Below, piece by piece: positions 51,824 through 64,000 of a stretch of DNA of 64,000 bases. A model generated the notes under the pieces. It was not told the origin of the DNA. It did no database searches and saw only the letters and a program-made list of their open reading frames with translations. The position numbers were made by a program, and so were the translations under genes. This stretch comes from Dinoroseobacter sp049801095 (lineage in GTDB: Bacteria > Pseudomonadota > Alphaproteobacteria > Rhodobacterales > Rhodobacteraceae): the NCBI RefSeq assembly GCF_049801095.1, contig NZ_JBNAGH010000012.1, positions 15,325 through 79,324 of the forward strand. The letters run 5' to 3'. How positions within the stretch are numbered: position 1 is the stretch's first letter; each line of letters starts with the position of its first letter.

Positions 51824-52177
51824 ATGATGTTTCCCCTCGTGGCTTTCGTTCTCTTGCTCGCAGCGCCCAAGGGCGATGTCTATGTGGCGGATGCGGGCAC
51901 CTTGGTGATGTCCGGAACGGCGGTGCGCCTCGAGGGGATCGCGGTGCCCCCGGCAAACAGCCCCCAGGGGGAGGCGGCTGCCGAGATGCTGCGCGCGATT
52001 GTGGAGGGCAAGCTGGTCACCTGTCAGATGCAGGGGGCGGGCATCCAGAACTTTGCCTCCGGCACCTGTCAGGCGGATGGCGAGGATATCGGCGCGGCCC
52101 TGATCGCCTCGGGCCATGCCAGGGAATGCGCGCCGGGCACGGAGGAGTATGGCACGCGCCTCTGCCGCCTGCCCTGA
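51824..52177 (+). CDS. Short SNase-like (thermonuclease-fold) protein, probably inactive
   Basis: 117 residues with a signal peptide or anchor (MMFPLVAFVLLLAAPKG). It keeps the outline of a staphylococcal-nuclease fold: YVADAGTLVMSGTAVRLEGI, GEAAAEMLRAIVEGK and GHARECAPG. The catalytic acids expected in VDGDT and DTPE are replaced (VADAGT and IAVPP), so hydrolysis is doubtful. Three cysteines in the second half may form disulfides. AAGAAGGAG lies just upstream of ATG 51824; 51827 is an alternative. Confidence 0.6.
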   Translation: MMFPLVAFVLLLAAPKGDVYVADAGTLVMSGTAVRLEGIAVPPANSPQGEAAAEMLRAIVEGKLVTCQMQGAGIQNFASGTCQADGEDIGAALIASGHARECAPGTEEYGTRLCRLP

Positions 52178-52183
52178 ACGCGG

Positions 52184-52936
52184 CTAGCGCCGCAGGGCGG
52201 GCAGGCCGATCCCCGTGGCCTCGAACCCGCCATCTGCGGCCAGAACCTGCCCGGTGATATAGCTGGCCTTGTCTGAACAGAGAAAGGCGATGGCCTCGGC
52301 GATCTCCAACTCGGAGCCATAGCGGTTCAGGGGGATCGCGTCGTGATAGGCGTCGATGATCTCTTGCGAATGGACGGCCATGGCGAGCTTGGTGCGCACC
52401 GGTCCGGGGCAGACGCAATTGGCGCGGATGCCGTATTCGCCAAGCTCCACGGCCTGCTGCAGGGTCAGCTGGATCACTGCCGCCTTGGAGGTGCCATAGG
52501 CCACGCGCAGGGTCGAGGCGCGCAACCCCGAGATCGAGGCGATGTTCACAATGGCTCCACCGGTTTCCCGCAAGGCGGGCGTGGCGGCCTGCACACAGAG
52601 AAATGGCCCGTCCAGATTGGTCGCCATCACCGTGCGCCAGCGCTCATAGGTGGTGTCTTCGATCGGGCCGAAATCGGCCACGCCCGCATTGTTCACCAGC
52701 GCATCGATCCGCCCGAACTTGCGCAGGGTCTCGGCCACCATGCCCGAGACGGAGGCCGCATCGGAGACATCGCAATCGATCCCGTGAACATTGTCGAGGC
52801 TGGTGACAGCGTCGGCCAGGGCCTCCCCATCGCGGTCGATCATGGCGACCTTCCAGCCGGACTCGATGAACAGGCGCGTGGTGGCGAGCCCGATGCCGCG
52901 TGCGGCTCCGGTGACGACGGCGGTTTTCTCGGACAT
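52184..52936 (-). CDS. SDR-family oxidoreductase
   Basis: 250 residues, classical SDR. Nucleotide motif VVTGAARGIGLATTRLF (near 7), D in DCDVSDAASV, NNAG (near 85), Ser in IASISGLRA, catalytic Tyr and Lys in YGTSKAAVIQL (near 149), and PGPVRTKLAMAV. The C-terminal GQVLAADGGFEATGI is typical. GGGAGG 5 bp before ATG 52936. Substrate unknown; close to 3-oxoacyl-ACP reductase-like enzymes. Confidence 0.9.
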   Translation of the reverse strand: MSEKTAVVTGAARGIGLATTRLFIESGWKVAMIDRDGEALADAVTSLDNVHGIDCDVSDAASVSGMVAETLRKFGRIDALVNNAGVADFGPIEDTTYERWRTVMATNLDGPFLCVQAATPALRETGGAIVNIASISGLRASTLRVAYGTSKAAVIQLTLQQAVELGEYGIRANCVCPGPVRTKLAMAVHSQEIIDAYHDAIPLNRYGSELEIAEAIAFLCSDKASYITGQVLAADGGFEATGIGLPALRR

Positions 52937-53016
52937 GTGACCTCCCATTTGCGCGGGGCGCTTTGGGTCAGACTGCGCAATCAGTCGGTGGCATACAAGA
53001 GCGCAAAGCGCGCCGC

Positions 53017-53048
53017 AAAAAGCCCCCGGCGTGGAGGCGCCGAGGGCT
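53017..53048 (-). terminator. Terminator of the FAS1 gene
   Basis: On the minus strand AGCCCTCGGCG and CGCCGGGGGCT pair with one bulge or mismatch, followed by TTTTT (plus-strand AAAAA just before 53021). About 45 bp after the FAS1 stop. Confidence 0.78.
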
Positions 53049-53094
53049 CAGGGTACTCGAAATCAGGGTACTGGTAGGTCGTTCCGGTGCCGGA

Positions 53095-53586
53095 TCAGGG
53101 CAGCAGCACCGTGTCGATCACGTGGATCACGCCGTTGGAAGCCGTGATGTCCGCCGCGATCACGGTGGCATCGTTGACCTTCACGCCATCGGTGCCGTCC
53201 ACCTTGACGGTGCCGCCCTGCACGGTGGCCACGTCGAGCTTGGCGCCCGCGAGATCGCCGGACATCACCGCACCCGGGATCACGTGATAGGTCAGGATCG
53301 CGGTCAGCTGGTCGATATTGCCCGGCTCCAGCAGGGATTCCACGGTGCCCGCGGGCAGCTTGGCGAAGGCGTCATCGGTCGGGGCGAAGACGGTGAAGGG
53401 GCCTTCGCTTTTGAGGGTGTCCACGAGGCCAGCGGCGCCCACGGCGGCGACGAGGGTCGAGAACTGGCTGTCGGAAGCGGCAATATCAACAATATCGGGG
53501 GAGGTGCTGGCCATGGGGTCACAGGCTGCGACGAAGGCGACGGCACCGGCGGCTGCCAAGGATTTAAGTGCGAAACGACGGTTCAT
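53095..53586 (-). CDS. Fasciclin (FAS1) domain lipoprotein
   Basis: 163 residues. A lipoprotein signal ends at a lipobox-like AVAFVAAC (Cys 22), so the mature protein is probably membrane-anchored. The single FAS1 domain spans about 32-160 with TLVAAVGAAGLVDTLKSEGP, FTVFAPTDDAFAKLP, YHVIPGAVMSGDLAG and NGVIHVIDTVLLP, the two conserved FAS1 boxes. FAS1 domains mediate adhesion or cell-surface interactions. It is a paralog of the next gene, with a 73 bp gap; the pair appears to be a tandem duplication. Confidence 0.9.
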   Translation of the reverse strand: MNRRFALKSLAAAGAVAFVAACDPMASTSPDIVDIAASDSQFSTLVAAVGAAGLVDTLKSEGPFTVFAPTDDAFAKLPAGTVESLLEPGNIDQLTAILTYHVIPGAVMSGDLAGAKLDVATVQGGTVKVDGTDGVKVNDATVIAADITASNGVIHVIDTVLLP

Positions 53587-53659
53587 TTGGGGTCTCTCTT
53601 CTCTTCAAAAAGGGTGTCGGCCCGGCCGGATCCCCGGCCGAACCAAAACGCAGGTTGCC

Positions 53660-54151
53660 TTACATGGTCGGCAGGATGACCGTGTCGATGACGTGGATAA
53701 CACCGTTGGAGGCTTCGATATCCGCCGCGGTGACGGTTGCGCCGTCCACGGTCACGCCGCCTTCAGTCATGATCTTGACCGAGCTGCCCTGCACGGTGGC
53801 CGCTTCCATCCCGTTCGAGAGATCACCGGACATCACCTTGGCCGGGATCACGTGATAGGTCAGGATCGCGGTCAGCTTGTCCTTGTTCTCGGGCTTGAGC
53901 AGGTCCTCGACGGTGCCTGCGGGCAGTGCTGCGAAGGCCTCATCCGTGGGCGCGAAGACCGTGAAGGGCCCCTCGCTCTTGAGGGTCTCGACCAGGCCCG
54001 CGGCCTGAACGGCGGCGACCAGTGTGCCGAAGCTGCCGGCATCCACGGCCACGTCAACGATATCCATTGCCTTGTCGTCGTCGCTCATCGCGAAGGCCGC
54101 ACCGGCCATCATCACTGCGGTGGACGCGGCGAGAAAAGTTCTACGGATCAT
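53660..54151 (-). CDS. Secreted fasciclin (FAS1) domain protein
   Basis: 163 residues. A cleavable signal peptide (MIRRTFLAASTAVMMAGAAFA) and no lipobox, unlike its paralog downstream. The domain again spans nearly all the mature chain: TLVAAVQAAGLVETLKSEGP, FTVFAPTDEAFAALP, YHVIPAKVMSGDLS, NGVIHVIDTVILP. The identity with the other copy is high in the FAS1 boxes. GGGAGA upstream supports ATG 54151. First gene of the FAS1 pair, divergent from the glutamate-synthase-like gene. Confidence 0.9.
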   Translation of the reverse strand: MIRRTFLAASTAVMMAGAAFAMSDDDKAMDIVDVAVDAGSFGTLVAAVQAAGLVETLKSEGPFTVFAPTDEAFAALPAGTVEDLLKPENKDKLTAILTYHVIPAKVMSGDLSNGMEAATVQGSSVKIMTEGGVTVDGATVTAADIEASNGVIHVIDTVILPTM

Positions 54152-54420
54152 GAGTGTATCTCCCATTCAAACGTCCGCCCCCATGGCGGATCTCTCGTTC
54201 GATGCCGGGCAGTTAGGTGCGATTTTGAGGGGGGCTTTCCGCCGACGCGGTTGACGACAGTCGCGCGCCTCCTAAGCCCTCGGTAAAGCTGAATGCGAGA
54301 CACGTTTTTGTGATCCGGCGTGAGAAATGACGGCAAAGTGTTTCGGAAATCATCGCCTTGTGACTGGTTTTGAAGTCGGGAGCTGCCTAGCCTTGGCGAA
54401 AGTTTGCGGAGGTTTTGGCG

Positions 54421-55923
54421 ATGGATATGATGGAAAGCGCGGATTGGGTGGCCCAGGTTTTGTCGAACGGGTTCATTCTGGTGCTGGGGCTGATCGCGGC
54501 GGCTCTGGTTGTGCTGTTTGTCATTGACCGGATGCAGACCGCCGATGCGATCCGGCGCAATTACCCGGTGATCGGGCGCTTCCGGCATATCTTCTCGACC
54601 TTGGGCGAGTTCTTTCGTCAATACTTCTTTGCCATGGACCGGGAGGAGCTGCCGTTTAACCGTGCGCAGCGGGAATGGGTGAGCCGCGCCTCCTCTGGCA
54701 AGGGGAATACGGTGGCCTTTGGATCCACGCGCAACCTCAACGTGGTGGGCACGCCGATCTTCGTGAATGCGGCTTTCCCACCCCTGGACGAGCAGGCCTC
54801 GGCGGCCGGGCCCATGCTGATCGGCCCCACGGCCCGGCAGCCTTTCGTGGCGCGCTCGCTCTTCAATATCTCTGGCATGAGTTACGGGGCGATTTCGAAA
54901 CCCGCCGTTCTGGCCCTGTCCAAAGGGGCGAAAGCGGCGCGCTGCTGGCTGAACACGGGCGAGGGCGGCTTGAGCGCCCATCATCTGACCGGCGGGGCGG
55001 ATATCGTCTATCAGATCGGGACCGCGAAATACGGGGTGCGGACGCCTGAGGGCGCGCTGGACGACGAAAAGCTCGCCAAGATGGCCGCCCATGAGACCGT
55101 GCGGATGTTCGAGATCAAGCTCAGCCAGGGCGCGAAGCCCGGCAAGGGCGGGATCCTGCCCGGCGAGAAGGTGACGCCCGAGATCGCCGAGGTGCGCGGG
55201 CTGGAGGTCGGCCAGACCAGCTATTCGCCGAACCGCCATGTGGAGATCGACGATTGGGAGGATCTGCTGGATTTCGTCCATCATGTGCGTGAGGTCACCG
55301 GCAAGCCCGTGGGCATCAAGATGGTGGCCGGGGCGGAGCGTCCCTTCCGCGAGCTCTTTGAGGCAATCACTGCGCGCGGGGCCGACAGCGCGCCGGACTT
55401 CATCACGCTGGATGGCGGCGAGGGGGGGACCGGGGCGGCGCCCATGCCGCTTATTGATCTGGTGGGGATGACCGTGCGCGAGGCGCTGCCCATGGTTGAT
55501 GACCTGCGCAGTGAGTTCGGGTTGAAGGAGCGGATCCGCCTGATCGCCTCTGGCAAGCTGGTCAATCCCGGCGACGTGGCCTGGGCCCTCGCGGCGGGGG
55601 CGGATTTCGTCACCTCGGCCCGGGGCTTCATGTTCAGCCTTGGCTGCATTCAGGCGCTCAAATGCAACAAGAACACCTGCCCCACGGGGATCACGACCCA
55701 TGATCCGCGCTTTCAAAAGGGCCTCGTGGTGGAAGAGAAGTATAAGCGCGTCGCCAATTACGCGACCGGCCTCGTGAAAGAGGTCGAGACGATCTCCCAT
55801 TCGGTGGGTGTCCGCGAGCCGCGCCAGATGCGGCGGCATCACGTCCGGCTGGTGCAGCCCAACGGGACCTCGGTGCCCTTCGACCAGCTCCACCCTGTGT
55901 TTCAGGAACCCGCTACAACGTGA
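54421..55923 (+). CDS. Membrane-anchored FMN-binding glutamate synthase-like protein
   Basis: 500 residues. One N-terminal membrane helix (LVLGLIAAALVVLFVIDRM near 21-40), then the GltS-type FMN/synthase barrel: NISGMSYGAISKPAVLALSKG (near 155), TGEGGLSAHHLTGGADIVYQ, MVAGAERPF, FITLDGGEGGTGAAPMPLID and the three-Cys iron-sulfur loop LGCIQALKCNKNTCPTG (near 415). It resembles the archaeal-type glutamate synthase domain alone, without glutaminase or NADPH subunit. GGAGG 8 bp before ATG 54421 fixes the start. Function of the anchored form is unproven. Upstream of msrPQ with a 64 bp gap. Confidence 0.85.
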   Translation: MDMMESADWVAQVLSNGFILVLGLIAAALVVLFVIDRMQTADAIRRNYPVIGRFRHIFSTLGEFFRQYFFAMDREELPFNRAQREWVSRASSGKGNTVAFGSTRNLNVVGTPIFVNAAFPPLDEQASAAGPMLIGPTARQPFVARSLFNISGMSYGAISKPAVLALSKGAKAARCWLNTGEGGLSAHHLTGGADIVYQIGTAKYGVRTPEGALDDEKLAKMAAHETVRMFEIKLSQGAKPGKGGILPGEKVTPEIAEVRGLEVGQTSYSPNRHVEIDDWEDLLDFVHHVREVTGKPVGIKMVAGAERPFRELFEAITARGADSAPDFITLDGGEGGTGAAPMPLIDLVGMTVREALPMVDDLRSEFGLKERIRLIASGKLVNPGDVAWALAAGADFVTSARGFMFSLGCIQALKCNKNTCPTGITTHDPRFQKGLVVEEKYKRVANYATGLVKEVETISHSVGVREPRQMRRHHVRLVQPNGTSVPFDQLHPVFQEPATT

Positions 55924-55987
55924 GCACCCGTGTTTTGGACGTCCGGCCCAGGTCTCCTATGTCAGTGAGGTAAAACCGGAGACCTTT

Positions 55988-56896
55988 ATGACGCGCTTTC
56001 GCCCAGACCTCAGATACTCGGACATCACGCCCAAAGAGGTGTTCCTGAACCGCCGGAGTTTTCTTGCCAGCGCCGCCGCGGCGGGGATCATGGCCGGCAG
56101 TCAGGTCACGGCCCGGGATTTCGCGGGGGGGGAGACGCCCAACAGCCTCGAGGAGATCACCTCCTACAACAACTTCTATGAGTTCGGCTTCGATAAGGGC
56201 GACCCGGCACGCTACGCCTCGGCCCTGACCACGGATCCGTGGTCGATCCAGGTGGACGGGCTGGTGGACAAGCCCGGGACCTATGACATCTCGGATCTGG
56301 TGGATGAAGCCGAGATCGAGGAGCGGATCTATCGCTTTCGCTGCGTCGAGGCCTGGTCGATGGTCATCCCGTGGAATGGGATCGAGCTGAGCAAGATCCT
56401 CAACAAGTTCGGCCCGCAGCCCGGCGCGAAATACGTGGCCTTCGAAACCCTCGTGCGCCCCGAGGAAATGCGTGGCCAGCGGCGCGGGGGCAATATCGAA
56501 TGGCCGTACCGCGAAGGGCTGCGCATGGATGAGGCCATGCACCCGCTGACCCTGATGGGGACCGGGATCTATGGCGAGCCCATGCCCAAGCAGAACGGCG
56601 CGCCGATCCGGTTGGTGGTGCCGTGGAAGTATGGGTTCAAGTCGATCAAGTCGATTGTGCGCATCTCCTTCACCGAGGAAGAGCCGCCGACGACGTGGAA
56701 CATGCTCCAGCCGCGGGAATACGGCTTCTATGCCAATGTGAACCCCGAGGTGGATCACCCGCGCTGGTCCCAGGCCTCCGAGCGGCGGATCGGCGATGGG
56801 CGGTTCAACCGGCGGCGCGATACGCTGATGCTGAACGGCTATGCGGATCAGGTCGCGGATCTCTATGCGGGCATGGACCTGACCAAGTTCTATTGA
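55988..56896 (+). CDS. msrP: Periplasmic methionine sulfoxide reductase, molybdopterin subunit
   Basis: 302 residues. A twin-arginine signal (FLNRRSFLASAAAAG near 20-34) exports the folded molybdoenzyme. The molybdenum-binding cysteine is in YRFRCVEAWSMVIPW (near 115) and the substrate-side motif VPWKYGFKSIKSIV lies near 212. MsrP repairs oxidised methionines of envelope proteins with electrons from MsrQ. ATG 55988 precedes the leader closely; the stop overlaps the msrQ ATG. Confidence 0.95.
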   Translation: MTRFRPDLRYSDITPKEVFLNRRSFLASAAAAGIMAGSQVTARDFAGGETPNSLEEITSYNNFYEFGFDKGDPARYASALTTDPWSIQVDGLVDKPGTYDISDLVDEAEIEERIYRFRCVEAWSMVIPWNGIELSKILNKFGPQPGAKYVAFETLVRPEEMRGQRRGGNIEWPYREGLRMDEAMHPLTLMGTGIYGEPMPKQNGAPIRLVVPWKYGFKSIKSIVRISFTEEEPPTTWNMLQPREYGFYANVNPEVDHPRWSQASERRIGDGRFNRRRDTLMLNGYADQVADLYAGMDLTKFY

Positions 56897-57522
56897 TGGT
56901 GGACCGTCTCAACAGCCTGGCGCGCAAGCTGCCGAACTGGGTGTTCTATGTGCTCGGGCCGCTTCCGGCGGCCTGGCTGCTTTGGCAGGGGTTCAATGGC
57001 GCGCTGGGCGTGGATCCTGTGAAGGTCATGGAGCATGAGCTCGGGCTGATCGCGCTGCAGCTGCTGATCGCGGGGCTTTTGATCACGCCCCTGCGCCGCT
57101 TTGCCGGGATCAACCTCATCAAGTGGCGGCGCCCGCTGGGGATCCTCGCCTTTGCCTATGTGGTGTTCCATCTGCTGGTCTGGGTGCTGCTGGATATGCA
57201 GCTCTACTGGGACCAGATGCTGAGGGATATCGCCAAGCGCCCCTATATCACCATCGGCATGGTCAGTTTCGTGATGCTGCTGCCCTTGGCGGTCACGTCG
57301 AACAATCGCAGCCTGCGCCGGCTTGGGGCGGCGGCCTGGAACAAGCTGCACCGTCTGGTCTATCCGGCTGTCCTGCTGGGGGGCGTGCATTTCGTCATGG
57401 TCCAGAAGGTGTGGGAGGTCGAGGCGCTCGCCTATCTCGCCACGATCTTGCTGCTTCTCGCTCTGCGGATGCGCCCGATCCTGACCTGGATTTCCACGAA
57501 ACGGGTGAACCGCCCGGTTTGA
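56896..57522 (+). CDS. msrQ: MsrQ haem/quinone-binding membrane subunit
   Basis: 208 residues with about six helices of the ferric-reductase-like fold (FVYVLGPLPAAWLLWQGF-type first helix, LGLIALQLLIAGLLITPL, LGILAFAYVVFHLLVWVLL, and later ones). Histidines in VFHLLVW and LHRLVYPAVLLGGVHFVMV are candidate haem ligands. It passes electrons from the quinone pool to MsrP. ATG 56896 shares its first base with the msrP stop. Confidence 0.92.
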   Translation: MVDRLNSLARKLPNWVFYVLGPLPAAWLLWQGFNGALGVDPVKVMEHELGLIALQLLIAGLLITPLRRFAGINLIKWRRPLGILAFAYVVFHLLVWVLLDMQLYWDQMLRDIAKRPYITIGMVSFVMLLPLAVTSNNRSLRRLGAAAWNKLHRLVYPAVLLGGVHFVMVQKVWEVEALAYLATILLLLALRMRPILTWISTKRVNRPV

Positions 57523-57792
57523 GACCGGCGCTGGTCCCGGGGCCGCCGTGTGGTGATCCCCGGGCTCTTGGGGCCCGATTTCCGCTCCCGAGACGGGCTC
57601 ACGGGCCCCTCAAATCGGTCATGCTGCAAATGCGAGAAGACCCGGACATTGCAGAACGCAATGATGGCGGTGCGAAATGGGGTTTCCGGGGGCTTCCTCA
57701 GGTCAGCGACAAGAGAATTCCAAAGATAACCAAGCATTTTCAGTGGCTTGCGAGAAATATCAAAAAAAAGCGACAGAAGGCGAAAAAACCGC

Positions 57793-57821
57793 TTGCGACT
57801 CCCCGGAGCGATCCGTAAACA
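57793..57821 (+). promoter_or_regulatory. rrn P1-type promoter
   Basis: -35 TTGCGA (57793-57798), exactly seventeen bases, -10 TAAACA (57816-57821). An A-rich stretch upstream could serve as an UP element. Confidence 0.6.
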
Positions 57822-57964
57822 CCCCCTCACCGGCGGCGCTGAGGCGCACCGGACGCCAAACAAACCGGACGAAACGGAGCGGGCGGCGGACATCATACGA
57901 GAGATCGGGCAGGACACCTGCGCTACCCTACGGGAGGCGCAACCCAAACGATTTTGACTAGGAT

Positions 57965-57976
57965 GTGCTCTTTGAC
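57965..57976 (+). promoter_or_regulatory. boxA antitermination-like element
   Basis: TGCTCTTTGACA lies about 225 bp before the 16S gene. The TGCTCTTTGA part matches the rrn boxA consensus that recruits Nus factors. Confidence 0.6.
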
Positions 57977-58199
57977 ATTGTAGTATATCTGAAGAGATAT
58001 GCGGGCGGTTTGGTTGTTGATCGACTTATGAACGTCTGTGTATCGCGCTCTTAGGGTCTTCGTATGAAGGTTCGATGATAGAGTGTCAGCTTCACTGTTT
58101 GTCGGATCTTATGATCTGCAAACAGAGACTTCATCCGGATTAGCCTCCGGATGAGATGTGCAGAGGTTCAGCGTCAAGGACAGACCGGTAACGGTCTTT

Positions 58200-59673
<1,474 letters not shown>

Positions 59674-59934
59674 GTTCCTAGTCATCAATGTTCGCATTGA
59701 TCGTGGAACACTTAGCAGTCCTACGGTTCCTTCGGGGATCGGGACATAAGGGGCACCAAGCGTGTCCCGAGCTTCGTAAGAGGCTCAAATCGACCAGGCC
59801 GTCCTCATATCTCTTCAGAACAATACGAGCCGCCGGTTCGTATCGGTTGCCTGACCTGCAACTGCCCTTTCGGCAGATTTGCTGTGCAAATCGCCTGTCG
59901 GGCGACGTCGATTTTGCGGATGCAAAATCAACTT

Positions 59935-60011
<77 letters not shown>

Positions 60012-60209
60012 TAACTTTGCGCAGCAGAGTTATGGTAGCTGTGACAGGCGACTTTCCCTGGAAAGTCTGCCGAGAACAGCCCGTATCCAGGCTGGGTGCT
60101 CCGGCCGTTTGCGAAAACCCTGTTCTCAGAATTGCGACCGGGTGACGCTCTCGTGACATTCCTGCGGAATGCACTGCCGCGCACTCCCACAATTTTGGAA
60201 CAAAATTAT

Positions 60210-60285
60210 GGGGCCTTAGCTCAGCTGGGAGAGCGCCTGATTTGCATTCAGGAGGTCAGCGGTTCGATCCCGCTAGGCTCCACCA
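60210..60285 (+). tRNA. tRNA-Ala (TGC)
   Basis: 76 nt with encoded CCA. Acceptor GGGGCCT with AGGCTCC (one G-T pair); anticodon loop TTTGCAT gives TGC; T arm AGCGG-TTCGATC-CCGCT. Second spacer tRNA. Confidence 0.98.
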
Positions 60286-60690
60286 AGCCTTTTGCCTAGC
60301 AAAGGCGATGAGAGGGCGGAATGTCACTTCAAACAGAACACAGATTTGAGCCCTTCTGCGGAAGGTCTGAAATGTCTGTTCTACACAGACAACGGTGTGC
60401 GAACGCGCATTGCCTTTGGCAATACGCTGCCTCGCACCAGCCGCGTTTCCTTCGGAAACGCATCTGACATCGTATAGAGAGTTAAACATCAGAATTGCTG
60501 ATCTCCCTTGTGAGGGAAGATCGGTGGATGGATCCGCAAGGGTCTCATTCACAAAGCAATTTTGTCCAAGTCAAGTACACTAACCCGGTTCAATTCCACG
60601 GAATTGGACCAAGTTCATGAGATCCGCACGGATCCATGAGCGGGAAATAGTATGCTTTGATCCGGAAGCGGCGTTTGTCGTCTTCTGGAT
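60286..60690. other. Spacer between tRNA-Ala and 23S rRNA
   Basis: About 400 bp of spacer with rRNA-processing-like hairpins (for example CTCCCTTGTGAGGGA near 60502-60516) and no gene. Confidence 0.6.
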
Positions 60691-63523
<2,833 letters not shown>

Positions 63524-63730
63524 CCAGTAGACGGCAAATGCCCCTGCGGACAATCAAAGCATACACAAACAAACGTATTTGGCTTGGACGCCGATGTGAA
63601 AAAGCGCACCACAATTGAACAGTGTTCGAATGCGGTGCGCCAAGCAGATCAACGGTGTTGGAACGCGTTGTCGACTTTGTCGAAACGCTGCCTCCAACTA
63701 AAATCCTTGCTCTGCAAGGGCTTTTTCCTT

Positions 63731-63848
63731 GGTTTGGTGGTCATAGCGCGAGTGAAACACCCGATCCCATCCCGAACTCGGTCGTTAAGCACCGTAGCGC
63801 CGATGGTACTGCGTCTTAAGGCGTGGGAGAGTAGGTCACCGCCAAACC
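63731..63848 (+). rRNA. 5S ribosomal RNA
   Basis: About 116 nt. GGTTTGGTGG at the 5' end pairs with CCGCCAAACC at the 3' end; internal CCCGATCCCATCCCGAACTC is the conserved 5S core. Ends within a few bases. Confidence 0.95.
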
Positions 63849-63919
63849 TAGAAAAAAGCCCATAACTCTCAATACGATCTCAAAAAAGCGCCAGGCAATA
63901 ACACTGCCAACGCAACTGG

Positions 63920-63996
<77 letters not shown>

Positions 63997-64000
63997 AAAC

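Larger units (their letters stand above)
57523..58199. other. rRNA operon upstream region
   Basis: About 680 bp without a supported gene. It holds an A-rich tract (57758-57788), the rrn promoter, a boxA-like TGCTCTTTGACA near 57965 and an ATATCT/AGATAT hairpin near 57985-58000. Small frames here are not gene-like. Confidence 0.7.

Noticed and set aside
57432..57961. Short frames between msrQ and the 16S gene
   Set aside because: They overlap the rrn promoter, boxA and A-rich tract.

Overview
The window is chromosomal DNA of a high-GC alphaproteobacterium, most likely a marine member of the Rhodobacteraceae (Roseobacter group). The evidence is the form of the 16S/23S rRNA genes, the rrn order 16S-tRNA-Ile-tRNA-Ala-23S-5S-tRNA-fMet, a BCCT carrier beside an MttB-family protein, tandem FAS1 proteins, an RTX protein with a DFTF-type end, and an mreBCD-mrdA-rodA operon. 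This placement is an inference from gene content, not from a database search. I saw no prophage, insertion sequence, CRISPR array or broken gene.

Layout. 1-3511: a five-gene plus-strand run with an ABC ATPase (cut by the window edge), an FtsX-type permease, a NikK-like DUF4198 protein, a small NikL-like protein and a ZnuA-like binding protein, probably a metal-handling system. 3609-7695: a LysR regulator, a DUF1330 protein, a CmcJ-like oxygenase, an iron-type alcohol dehydrogenase and a hotdog thioesterase. 7804-16938: a catabolic island with an MttB-family methyltransferase facing a tightly coupled operon for a GntR regulator, a DapA-family lyase, an aldehyde dehydrogenase, a PuuB-like amine oxidase and a BCCT transporter; a GlxA-type AraC regulator is divergent from it. 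17113-21444: a DUF2189 membrane protein, tRNA-Gln, and capsule genes kdsA, kpsE-like and kpsT-like. 21732-23118: an ArsR-controlled permease. 23192-31101: a UDG-like protein, an SseB-like protein, ghrA, and the rod-shape operon mreB-mreC-mreD-mrdA-rodA.

31298-33050: leuA behind a leader peptide with four consecutive leucines, a classical attenuation arrangement. 33059-40307: an SdiA-regulated/NHL-type protein, an SDR coupled to an iron-sulfur (6-4)-type photolyase, a MORN-repeat protein, nadE and a small zincin. 40619-45013: a 711-residue propeller-repeat protein, an RTX protein and about 740 bp with no gene but with strong hairpins. 45014-57522: a metallo-beta-lactamase-fold protein, qmcA-like/nfeD, pyrF, clpB, small proteins, an SDR, two FAS1 paralogs, a membrane-anchored glutamate-synthase-like flavoprotein and msrPQ. 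57793-63996: an rRNA operon with a recognisable promoter.

How the parts work together. The clearest functional units are the rod-complex operon, the msrPQ pair, the capsule export genes, the leucine-attenuated leuA, and the proposed betaine or cyclic-amine catabolic island. The least understood are the metal cluster at the left edge and the propeller/RTX/hairpin region around 40.6-45.0 kb.
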